From assembly GCA_032718475.1 (NCBI GenBank), contig JAUCBJ010008952.1:1-22599 (forward strand): DNA of 22,599 nucleotides. The letters are read 5' to 3'. This document shows positions 10,416 to 18,244 of the stretch, in pieces (position 1 is the stretch's first letter; each line of letters begins with the position of its first letter). This DNA comes from Nemertoderma westbladi (lineage: Eukaryota > Xenacoelomorpha > Nemertodermatida > Nemertodermatidae). The notes beneath the pieces were generated by a model that worked only from the letters and a program-made list of their open reading frames with translations, had not been told where the DNA came from and ran no database searches. The translations under genes and the position numbers were made by a program.

Positions 10416-10447
10416 AGTTCTTCCGACTACTAGTAGTCGGAAGAACT
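10416..10447. repeat. Perfect 32-bp palindrome in the HECT gene
   Basis: The 15-base arm AGTTCTTCCGACTAC is followed by TA and its exact reverse complement. It falls right after the REFFRLL codons of the HECT N-lobe and breaks the frame. It looks like a templated inverted duplication of the coding sequence rather than part of the original gene. Confidence 0.9.
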
Positions 10448-11514
10448 CTCTTTGCGGACCTCCTTCATCTATTCCTTCTTCTCCCACAAGGCAAACATTA
10501 ATAGTAAACCATGGGTTAAATAAGTTTGCCTTTCAGACGCACGCAGACCGCCATCTAAAACATCATCTCTCGAGACATTTACTAAGTTCGAATTACTGCT
10601 GTCAACCCAACCCGACTTTCAAGTTCCAGCAGTATTTCTCTAAGGGAGGTAGGGTTTGCTGGTGGAGGAGCGTCAGTAATGTCCTCTTCAGTTACATTAG
10701 GTTCAAAAGAGGGTCGAGGAGGTGAAAGTACAAGAACATCAGCACCTCCTTCATCGTCATGTGATGCGATACTAAAACTGGAAGATCTTCCAACGGTAGG
10801 ACTACTGGGCTGGCTACCTTCTCTAGATAAAAGTTGTATGTAAATCGCCCTGTTCCCAGGATATAGGGTATGTAGACCATTTCCATCGAAGCGAAATCCC
10901 ACAGGGATACAAATTGGTGTTATTGTTCTATTTGGAGCTTTAATGAAGTTGTAATTGTTGGTACAAGGCGGTTGAGACCATAACAAATAAGTAATCTTAT
11001 CACGAATGGTTTATAATTAATCACAAATAGTAAATTCGAGAATGCAGTGTTTCACGGTAGTGGAATCTTTTAGTGACGTTGATTGGCTTCGAAGAACGAT
11101 TAATGGTTGAAGGGTTTAGGCTTGTAGAGAAGGCCTACCAACAGTAGTCCGTGTTGGAGTTACCGATAATCTCAGGTTTGTAGTTGTACCAGTACCGGTA
11201 TTCTGAAGAATACGATTGAGCAACAACCCTGAACCTCGCCTTCCAGCTAACCAAGCGCCAACAGTGGCCCTACCTGGTGTAGAGTATGGGGCGAAAACTC
11301 CGACTAATTTCGTTGCTCAGAGGGTCACCACTACTAGACCTGCCTAAATTCGCCGTAGACTCCACTGGAGTACTTGGCCTATTCTCTATACCGTTGTTGG
11401 TCTTTCGGAAGAGTTTATGTTTGTGTTGAGAGAACTACCACACCCCGAGCAATAATTATCGGATAGTTTAACCTCATTACGGCATTCATGACAAATACTT
11501 AAAACCCCAGCCAT

Positions 11515-12017
11515 GGCACTGATTGATTCTGATAATCTGATTGCTGGCACACTACCGCACTACAATTTCGGGCTGCAGGGATGATAGTGATAGCCTAATA
11601 TGTAACAGTTGTTGAGAACAGACTTGCAGTTGCAGACTTGATTCCACAATAAAAAAAAGGGCAGTGATTTTTTATGTCCTTTTATTTGACTTTTTTTGTC
11701 CTTTTTTTTTACGAATTATGCATAATGACTTTTGTTGTCCTTTTAATGACTTTTATTGTCCTTTTAATGACTTTTTATGTATGTATTTCTTCAAACTGTC
11801 AGACTGCTGATTTCTGGACTGTCAGACAGTTGATTTCACTATGCCTGTGCCAAAACATTCCATGATTCCATGATTTATAGACTATGAGATAGATTTCCAT
11901 ATGCGCCTGTGGTAAAAAGACTCTATATTTAATAGTTTGTGGTTGTTGTCGATAATCGATTACCACATGACGTAGCAAAACACTCATTTTATAGCCAAAA
12001 ACAATTACCAATTGATG
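11515..12017. other. 5' flank of the HECT gene with T-rich short tandem repeat
   Basis: 11660-11785 contains T-rich repeats with TGTCCTTTT cores; the clearest units (AATGACTTTTATTGTCCTTT) start at 11726, 11745 and 11766, a period of about 20. A reverse-complement A-rich counterpart with AAAAGGACAAAA lies at 12991-13065, so the two bracket the 68-bp minisatellite. No coding sequence is recognised. Confidence 0.6.
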
Positions 12018-12583
12018 GAAAGGAGCAGGTTAAGGCCGAGTTTTCTAACCAAAACAATAAACAGTCACTTTACCAAATCAGGGAAAGGAGCAGGTTACAG
12101 AGACGGGATTTTCTAACCAAAACAATAAACGATCACTTAACTAATTGAGGGAAAGGAGCAGGTTACAGAGGCGGGATTTTCTAACCAAAACAATAAACGA
12201 TCACTTAACTTATTGAGGGAAAGGAGCAGGTTACAGAGGCGGGATTTTCTAACCAAAACAATAAACGATCATTTAACTAATTGAGGGAAAGGGACAGGTT
12301 ACAGAGGCGGAATTTTCTAACCAAAACAATAAACGATCATTTAACTAATTGAGGGAAAGGAGCAGGTTACAGAGACGGGATTTTCTAACCAAAACAATAA
12401 ACGATAACATTACCAATTGAGAGAAAGGAGCAGGTTACAGAGGCGGGATTTTCTAACCAAAACAATAAACGATAACATTACCAATTGAGGGAAAGGAGCA
12501 GGTTACAGAGGCGGGATTATCTAACCAAAACAATAAACGATCATTTAACTAATTGAGGGAAAGGGGCAGGTTACAGAGGCGGG
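12018..12583 (+). repeat. 68-bp minisatellite, about 9 copies
   Basis: The unit contains AAAGGAGCAGGTTACAGAGG then CGGGATTTTCTAACC and AAAACAATAAACGATC. Successive anchors (AGGAGCAGG) fall at 12021, 12086, 12154, 12222, 12290, 12358, 12426, 12494 and 12562, so the period is 68 apart from the first step of 65. Copies are very similar, suggesting recent amplification or homogenisation. One diverged unit is present elsewhere at 19764-19819. Confidence 0.95.
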
Positions 12584-13128
12584 CCTTCTGTGCTGTTGGA
12601 AGTAGTGGTGCCGCTATCCGTAACACTACTCAGACAGTAGTCATGATCCATTATTGATTATAAAACTAATACAGTAATAGGCCTAAATTATGTGAAAGGT
12701 ATATCCACATTTTCCACAATCCTGCAATCCAGTTTGGCCTATCAATTATTTAAAATTTATTAGCACAACCGGTAGGCCTACCATTACCGTATTTAAATGG
12801 TAGGCTACACAGTAGGCCTATAGCAGTACCGGTGCCGGTACCGGTACTAAAATACAGAAATACCTGCTTTATACCTACATCTGTACATACAATACAGCAA
12901 AATAGTGCTATATATACTAATACCGGTACTGATAGCCTGAGAGAACAGCAGTAGAGAAACCGGTAGCATGGAACCTAACATTAGACTTTTGGAGGACATA
13001 AAAAATAAAAAAAAAAGGACAAAAAAAGGATTTAAACGGACAATAAAAATTATTGCGAAAAAAAAGTAGGCCTAGGCCCTACACAGCTACAGACTGACAG
13101 AATTATGTCAGTATGTGGTAATGTGCAC
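12584..13128. other. Spacer rich in ACCGGT and AGGCCT palindromes
   Basis: 12765-12850 has dense ACCGGT and TAGGCCTA repeats, including GGTGCCGGTACCGGT. 12991-13065 is the A-rich inverted counterpart of 11660-11785. Nothing coding is recognised. It lies between the 68-bp minisatellite and the right inverted repeat of the large element. Confidence 0.5.
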
Positions 13129-13512
13129 GCACAATTTAAACTTGCCTCTTCCAAAAATTCCTTTATAATTTATTATTGGTGTACAAACAAATTTTTTCGT
13201 GCAAAAACTAATTTTTTCGCGCAAAATTAATTTTTTCGCGCAAAAATTTATTTTTTCGCGCTAAAACTAATTTTTTCGCGCTAAAACTAATTTTTTGCGC
13301 TAAAACCATTTTTTGGGCTAAAACTAATTTTTTCGCGCTAAAACAAATTTTTTCGCCCTAAAACTAATTTTTTCATGCAAAAATTTATTTTTTCGCGCTA
13401 AAAACAACTTTTTCGCGCAAAAACAAATTTTTTCGCGCTAAAACTAATTTTTTCGCGCAAAAATTAATTTTTTCGTGCTAAAACTCGATACATGTGAAAA
13501 ACTACCCACAAA
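13129..13512 (-). repeat. Right long terminal inverted repeat
   Basis: Inner block 13129-13163, minisatellite core about 13190-13484, tip 13478-13512. It is the reverse complement of the left arm at 5988-6810. The core has about 15 units of the 20-bp GCGC repeat. Confidence 0.85.
13190..13484 (-). repeat. 20-bp minisatellite, right array
   Basis: About 15 units of TTTTTTCGCGCTAAAACTAA or CGCGCAAAAA form, the reverse complement of the array at 6018-6767. Several units are decayed (GGGCTA, GCCCTA, CATGCA). Confidence 0.95.
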
Positions 13513-13720
13513 ATCGAATAAAAAAACCAAATGTATGCCATACAGCTTTCTTTACTCCACCAACAGAAACTAGGTTCTCATTGTTCCGCAACAAACAATA
13601 ATACCAGCATATCATCTCATGTGGAGCTGCAATGCAGCATGCCGATGTCACCGATTAATATGGTGACAGTGCTGTGTTTGTCAACCTGAACCTATATAAT
13701 ATTATAGATTGTTACGCAGT

Positions 13721-15292
13721 TTAACCCTATTAGTACCGGGCTATAAAATGCTGTACAAATACCGGGGGGGGGGGGGGGGGGGGGGTCATATTGACCCTCC
13801 CTAAAATCTACAAATATTAACGAAAACGTCTGATTTTTTGTTTGTATGTAGGTATCACTAGTCTGGATCCGACCGAAAAAAAAATTTTCGAAAAAATGTA
13901 CTGGGGTGGTAATATTGCAGCACCAAAATTACAAGTAGTGCACAATTTTCACAAAATTTGAAAGTTACATTTTTCGGCTAATTGTTTTTCAATACAGGTT
14001 TTCTGGGGCGCAAAATACATTGGAAAATATTTAAAAATGATATGATTACCATAAATGGCTGTTTAGTCCTCTATGCGTAGGAAAAAAATGAAAAAACAAG
14101 TAACCAGCACTTTTCAGTTAGAACACAAAATTTTTAATTCACTTATACGATGCTATAAATTCACATTTTCAGGTTTTCTAGGGCGCTGATTCTAATGGAA
14201 TACATTTCAAATATGCCAGATCATTGCTACTTGTATTTTTCGGCGTAATTTGGCAAATTTTGGTGCTAGCACCAAATTTCGTACCCATCACCAAAAAGTA
14301 CAAGTTTGCGATGTCCAGTGCTGTTTTTATTGATTCCATCGGATTCAGGACCCTCATAAACCCGTATAACACAAGAAACAAGATGATACTATCTACTGAT
14401 CAATTTACTCATTTTCCAAAATTTGGTGCGGGCACAACAATTTTCACCCACCAGCGAAAAATACAAGTTTGAAAACTCTTATGAAATTTTTACTGATTCC
14501 ATTGAATTCAGAACCCTAACAAACCCGTATAACGCAAGAAACAAGATGACACAATCAATTGATATATTCGATGGTTTTCAAAATTTGGTGCTAGCACCAC
14601 ATTTTGCACCCACTTCCGAAAAATACAAGTTTGAGATGTCTAGTTCGATAATTATATATTCCATTGAATTCAGAACAGCCATAAACCTCTAAAATGCAAG
14701 AAATAAATTGTCACAAGCAATTTTATCTATTGAATGGATTTTCAAATTTTCGTGCTAGCACCAAAATTTGCACACAGCACCGAAAAATACCACGTTTGAT
14801 ACGCTTGGTGCAACTCGTATATATTTCATCGAAACCAGAACCACAAAAAACCCCAATTGCGTAAAAAACAAGTTTCAAACAATCAATTTACAAAATTGAC
14901 ATATTTCAAAATTTGGTGCTGGCACCAAAATTTGGCACCCGCCGAAAAAAACAAGTTTGAAATTTCTAAATCAATTTATATGAATTCCATCAAATTGCTA
15001 ACACCAAAAAACCGGTGTAAATCAAAAATAGAGATGTTACAATTAATATTTAATGAAATGTAATTTTCAAAAAACGTCTCAAAAAAAGTGCCAAAGGTAG
15101 GGTTAAAAAATGGTGCTATAACTCGAAAACAACCCAATATTTTTGAAAACGGTTTTCACTACTAGGAAGACAATAGATTTTTAGGAAAAGTCATAAAATT
15201 TCAGATTCCCAACTGCGTTTGTTTCAGAATTATAATAAAAAAACCACGGGGGGGTCATATTGAACCCCCCCCCCCGGGTTTAATAGGGTTAA
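13721..15292. mobile_element. TTAA-flanked piggyBac-like non-autonomous element
   Basis: The segment starts TTAACCCTATTA (13721) and ends TAATAGGGTTAA (15292): inverted CCCTATTA tips next to TTAA on each side. TTAA target duplication with CCCT-type tips is typical of piggyBac transposons. Just inside each end is a G or C homopolymer with GGTCATATTGA(A)CCC. The interior has no transposase. It consists largely of a degenerate tandem repeat of about 163 bp. The tips are short, so the family assignment rests mainly on TTAA. Confidence 0.75.
14150..15060 (+). repeat. 163-bp tandem repeat, about five degenerate copies
   Basis: The anchor AAATTTTGGTGCTAGCACCA or close variants recurs at 14261, 14424, 14586, 14750 and 14914, giving periods of 162-164. 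It is followed each time by a GAAAAATACAAGTTTGA-like block and a GATTCCATCGAATTCAGAAC-like block. The perfect 12-bp palindrome GGTGCTAGCACC is intact at 14262 and 14587. Open frames through these copies repeat the same peptide, which reflects the tandem structure and not a gene. Confidence 0.85.
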
Positions 15293-15463
15293 GGTATAAA
15301 GTTTTCAGAAATTTAACTTAAGTCATATTTGTTATAACTGATCGTGATAACTCATTCAACACGCATTTTCATGCTACACTGTTAATCATATTCTTTACAA
15401 CACTGTTGTATGTGTGTATCTGTATATATGCTAGTTCAGTTAATAGCAGTTAAATTTTTTATA

Positions 15464-15469
15464 TTTAAT
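15464..15469 (-). terminator. Candidate poly(A) signal ATTAAA
   Basis: ATTAAA on the minus strand about 80 bases beyond the stop codon of the nitrobindin-like gene, a usual spacing for 3'-end processing. ATTAAA is the commonest variant of AATAAA. The AT-rich context makes a chance match possible. Confidence 0.45.
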
Positions 15470-15549
15470 TCCCTCCACCTAATCTGAGACACCATTCCCA
15501 TATGATAATATAATATTGTGTATTCAGGTAACCAGAAAGTTGTTAGACC

Positions 15550-16194
15550 CTATTTCCTGTGAGAGTCCAATTGCCTTGGTAGTCGGCTTCTCCTGTATCT
15601 CGCAGTGACGTGAAGAGTCATTGGAGCCCTTTCGTTATCCATGAAAATATCGACAGCCAGGTTATTTTCATCGATAAGTCGAATCTCTTTTCTGAGAGCC
15701 TTGACTTTGGGACCTCCGATGAATGATGTGTAAGCAATAGCGCGCGGTTCAAGAATTAACTCCTTTGTTTCAGCACTATTTCTGGTGTCTCCCTCTGTAA
15801 TCTCAACCAAGCCGAAATTTTGACAACAGAAAAATGCACATTTCCCACTTCCCTTAGGATCTATCTTGATATATCCTCCCATAACATGGCCAGGTGCACC
15901 AGCCATCACACGCGGACCTGGGTTTACCCCCTCTGGGTATTCGAGAATTGAAATCGCCTTTGAACACTGTGAGTGGAACTCCATGATCCAAGGAGTTCCT
16001 TCGTTCCAAAACTCCATGTTCTCGTGGTACTCGAAGTCTCCTTCTTTCATTGAGGGGCAATTCCCAGTGTTTGGCGTTCCGGACACGGTCTCCCACTTAC
16101 CGACAAGCCAAGCAAGCGGCTCTAGGGTTGGATGAAGCTTTGTTGGGATTATCCAGGGCTTCTCCAAATTGTCCGATGATGTAGTATTTCCCAT
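15550..16194 (-). CDS. Nitrobindin / THAP4-C-terminal-like heme-binding protein
   Basis: An intact 214-residue frame in one exon. Residues about 21-205 fit the nitrobindin fold (a ten-stranded beta-barrel, formerly DUF1794): HPTLEPLAWLVGKWETVSG at 21-39 is the diagnostic GxW opening. HVMGGYIKID, NFGLVEITEG and a C-terminal MTLHVTARYRR supply the expected strands, with His195 a candidate heme-iron ligand. Family members bind ferric heme and, in human THAP4 and bacterial homologues, isomerise peroxynitrite to nitrate. There is no THAP zinc finger, so this is the stand-alone form. MGNTTSS fits an N-myristoylation signal (Gly2, Ser6), hinting at membrane attachment. The ATG sits in a good Kozak context (G at -3 and +4). 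ATTAAA lies about 80 bases past the stop. Single-exon structure could mean a retrocopy, or upstream exons may exist. It is the only undamaged gene seen in the window. Confidence 0.85.
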   Translation of the reverse strand: MGNTTSSDNLEKPWIIPTKLHPTLEPLAWLVGKWETVSGTPNTGNCPSMKEGDFEYHENMEFWNEGTPWIMEFHSQCSKAISILEYPEGVNPGPRVMAGAPGHVMGGYIKIDPKGSGKCAFFCCQNFGLVEITEGDTRNSAETKELILEPRAIAYTSFIGGPKVKALRKEIRLIDENNLAVDIFMDNERAPMTLHVTARYRRSRLPRQLDSHRK

Positions 16195-16272
16195 TGCTAT
16201 TAATTAATTTATCAACCAATATTAATTTTATAAATTAAGTTATGATTAAAACTATAAACTACTCCAGCATAC

Positions 16273-16297
16273 GTCCTGGAATATAGTGTCGTTATTC
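16273..16297 (+). repeat. Perfect 25-bp inverted repeat, left copy
   Basis: GTCCTGGAATATAGTGTCGT plus TATTC. Its exact reverse complement is at 19431-19455. It lies 79 bases upstream of the nitrobindin-like start codon. The outer neighbours are TA-c on the left and a-TA on the right, which would suit a TA target duplication if this is a transposon end, but that evidence is weak. Confidence 0.85.
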
Positions 16298-16306
16298 GAG
16301 TAACTA

Positions 16307-16330
16307 CCCCCCCCCCCCCCCCCCCCCCCC
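16307..16330. repeat. C24 homopolymer
   Basis: A 24-base C run between the 25-bp inverted repeat and the hairpin array. Confidence 0.9.
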
Positions 16331-16349
16331 AATTTTTCTACGATTTCTA

Positions 16350-16578
16350 AGATAGCGCCTTTCTAATGAATTTCATTAAAAAGGCGCTATCTCTAAAACT
16401 GTATAAGAATAACTAAGATAGCGCCTTTCTAGAGAATTCATTAAAAAGGAGCTATCTCAGAAACTGTATAGAGATAGCATACTTCTAATAAATTCATTAG
16501 AAAGGCGCTATCTTAGGATACCATATATAAGTTCTAAGATAGAGCCTTTTTAATGAATTCGTTAATAAGGAGCTATCT
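16350..16578. repeat. Tandem array of four related hairpins
   Basis: Four inverted repeats of 42-43 bases (16350-16392, 16416-16457, 16472-16513, 16537-16578). Each has the outer stem AGATAGCGCCTTT / AAAGGCGCTATCT, or variants with AGC or GAGCC, and an AATGAATTCATT-like loop. The spacers are 14 to 24 bases. A half unit, GAGATAGAGCCTTTTT, is left at 16767. Stem changes are partly matched on both sides in places and not in others, so it is not clearly an RNA-constrained structure. Confidence 0.9.
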
Positions 16579-17698
16579 TGGAATTCGTCAATATTCTAAT
16601 TTCAATCAAAGTTTTATTGAATTTTCTGCATTCTTTTAAATCAAATATGCTTTAAATGTGAATAAATGTTTTATAACAACCCATCCAAAATCAAAAATTA
16701 TATCATCTGATGCTGAATTTTATAGACTTTCACATGAAATGAATAACTCAATTTTTTCAAAAATTTGAGATAGAGCCTTTTTATTGCCACATGACGGTTG
16801 TTCATCCAATCTAATTAACTACATCTTTATTCATATTATTTCCTAGCTATTCATACATAAACAAATGTTCCAGAATATGGAGAATTTATTAAATAGAATT
16901 CAATAGCCTCGCAGAGATGCAAAACATGCAACCGAACGCTCATATCTCAGCTATTTTTTCAACGAAGTTAAGATTGTGTTACATATTTGGAATCCTTGTA
17001 TGCTCAGCTATCCCATCCTATATGCTAAGATATCCCAACCCTGCAACCGAAAGACCGGAGGGACAAGATATCCCAACCCTGTAACCGATAGTCTGATAAC
17101 TTGGACAGGGCAGGATCTAGATATGCACCTGAACAACCATCGTCATAATATTGGCGAATAAGTGTAATAAGGTTTCAACCCTTGAAGAAGATTTTATAGA
17201 CCACTTCCTGACGGTAAAAGAGAACTTATCAGCTACTGCCGTCAAACAGTTTCGGAACCATACACGTAGTATAGCGGCTAACACTGAACAAAAGTTCACC
17301 CACCTCTATAATAAGGAGTATAAGTCTCGCCCTACGACTTTATTTTATTGAACTTGATTATTTTCTAATATGTGACGCAATATGTGATTGTTATTACAGT
17401 ATTTTTCCACTGCCCTTACTGTCTGGCCGTCTCTGGCCTCGTGCTTAACTATAACTATGCATAATAATTATGTTCTATGTTTTATTGATAAAGTAATTAT
17501 GAATATGTAGTAAATATGTTTTAAAATCATTATATAGTTTTGTTTTCACAATATTTTTAAATATTCCCTGAAAAGTCCCAAGGTGTGAATTATTTAAGTA
17601 TACATACACATATAGTGAGATGAACTGATTTGAATTAATTAGCCTAGGTGATGCACAACATTAACAAAATATCAGAAACTGGTGGCTTATTATAACAA
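16579..17698. other. AT-rich intergenic with a 24-bp direct repeat
   Basis: A direct repeat AAGATATCCCAACCCTGYAA-CCGA occurs at 17027-17050 and 17065-17088 (period 38, 23 of 24 identical). An open frame at 17151-17351 encodes an unrecognised 66-residue peptide without motif. It could be an old mobile-element scrap. Nothing else is recognised. Confidence 0.4.
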
Positions 17699-17938
17699 CT
17701 CCATTGGTAAGTCGTAAGACAACCCATGAGTCGAAAGTGATTATGTCCCATGTCCCATGGCAGCAATGAGTCCAGTGATTGGTTTGTTACTTTGTGTATA
17801 AATGTGTATTAATGTGAGCGCATCATATATATTTTAACAAAAGACTTATGACTTCTGTCGTTCCAGTTGAGCACGTGAGCTGTAACATTGACATACGGAC
17901 ACAGGCAAAATCTGATGACTTATGACTTACCAATGGAG
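17699..17938. mobile_element. Short MITE-like element with 20-bp inverted ends
   Basis: CTCCATTGGTAAGTCGTAAG at 17699-17718 pairs with the reverse complement at 17919-17938 at 19 of 20 positions. The 240-bp unit has no coding capacity. No clear target duplication is visible beside the ends, so the superfamily cannot be named. Confidence 0.6.
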
Positions 17939-18244
17939 CATGGGCCTAACCCACCCCAATTTATATTATACAGTATTTTAATTTGGGGGAAATACCAATA
18001 CTCCACACTTAATTAAGTAATCTTCTTTACCAGGCCCCAACCATATGTAACGCAATTCCAAATGACGTCATAAGATAGAAACTCATTTTCTACGGCCTAT
18101 AAACAACACATTCTCAATCCTCTTTAGCTTCTTATCTTCCAAAACTTAACCTACAATTCCACACAAAACAAACTTTTTACGAAGCTGGACCTTATCGCCC
18201 ATGGAACTTTATCGCCCCTATAAATTGTAATTAATAAGCCCTTC
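17939..18244. other. Intergenic, nothing recognised
   Basis: A short direct repeat TATCGCCC occurs at about 18193 and 18209 beside the end of the CR1/L2-like remnant. It may be part of that element's 3' region. Confidence 0.35.

Larger units (their letters stand above)
8616..11514 (-). pseudogene. HECT-type E3 ubiquitin ligase (G2E3-like), multi-exon, decayed
   Basis: Read on the minus strand. ATG at 11514 opens a zinc-ribbon, ICHECRNEVKLSDNYCSGC, then a Ser/Thr/Pro-rich stretch. 10986-10582 gives an acidic linker ending SLREILLELESRV. HECT N-lobe motifs follow: SRDDVLDGG, then VGEEGIDEGGPQREFFRLL and SIQEMPIFSGE. Exon 9991-9772 reads VVGLIMAYVVTHRGPSP then FFHPLLYEML. Exons 9718-9654, 9240-9026 and 8899-8616 have AG/GT borders in compatible phases. 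The last exon holds LLIFTTGSDCVPPLGFNIEP and NNTCGMELKLP, with the catalytic Cys codon at 8715-8717, ending FSDA and TAA at 8616. HECT enzymes take ubiquitin on this Cys and pass it to substrates. In-frame stops at 8784-8786 and 8736-8738, a frameshift near 9810 and a palindromic insertion at 10416-10447 show decay. One exon between 10340 and 9991 may be missing. It converges with the integrase gene. Confidence 0.8.
5988..13512. mobile_element. 7.5-kb transposon candidate: integrase plus HECT ligase in long inverted repeats
   Basis: The two ends are inverted copies. The 35-bp tips (5988-6022 and 13478-13512) differ at two positions and start TTTGTGGGTA. Inside each is an array of 20-bp GCGC-centred units, and inside that a matching 35/36-bp block (6775-6810 and 13129-13163). 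The arms are 823 and 384 bp, differing because the arrays have different copy numbers. The interior holds two convergent decayed genes, an integrase-like transposase (+) and a HECT-type ligase (-). A DDE integrase within terminal inverted repeats fits a DNA transposon. I could not see a convincing target duplication next to TTTGTGGGTA, so the exact ends are open. Rve-integrase proteins and G2E3-like HECT proteins of these kinds are commonly annotated in fish and invertebrate genomes. I do not know which named superfamily, if any, this unit belongs to. It is inactive here. Confidence 0.75.

Noticed and set aside
13622-13645. AGCTGCAATGCAGCATG shared with the retrotransposon fragment at about 8120-8145
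   Set aside because: The shared block is a near-palindrome of 17 bases with no further similarity. Too short to call a copy.
14178-15063. Several overlapping open frames encoding similar peptides
   Set aside because: They repeat because they lie in the 163-bp tandem array of the TTAA element. There is no evidence of a gene.
15866-16135. 89-codon + strand frame opposite the nitrobindin-like gene
   Set aside because: Antisense shadow of a clear conserved coding sequence.
17151-17351. 66-codon open frame (EEDFIDHFLTVKENLS and following)
   Set aside because: No recognisable domain, no clear splice or poly(A) context, and a length not far from chance. A mobile-element scrap is possible but not supported.
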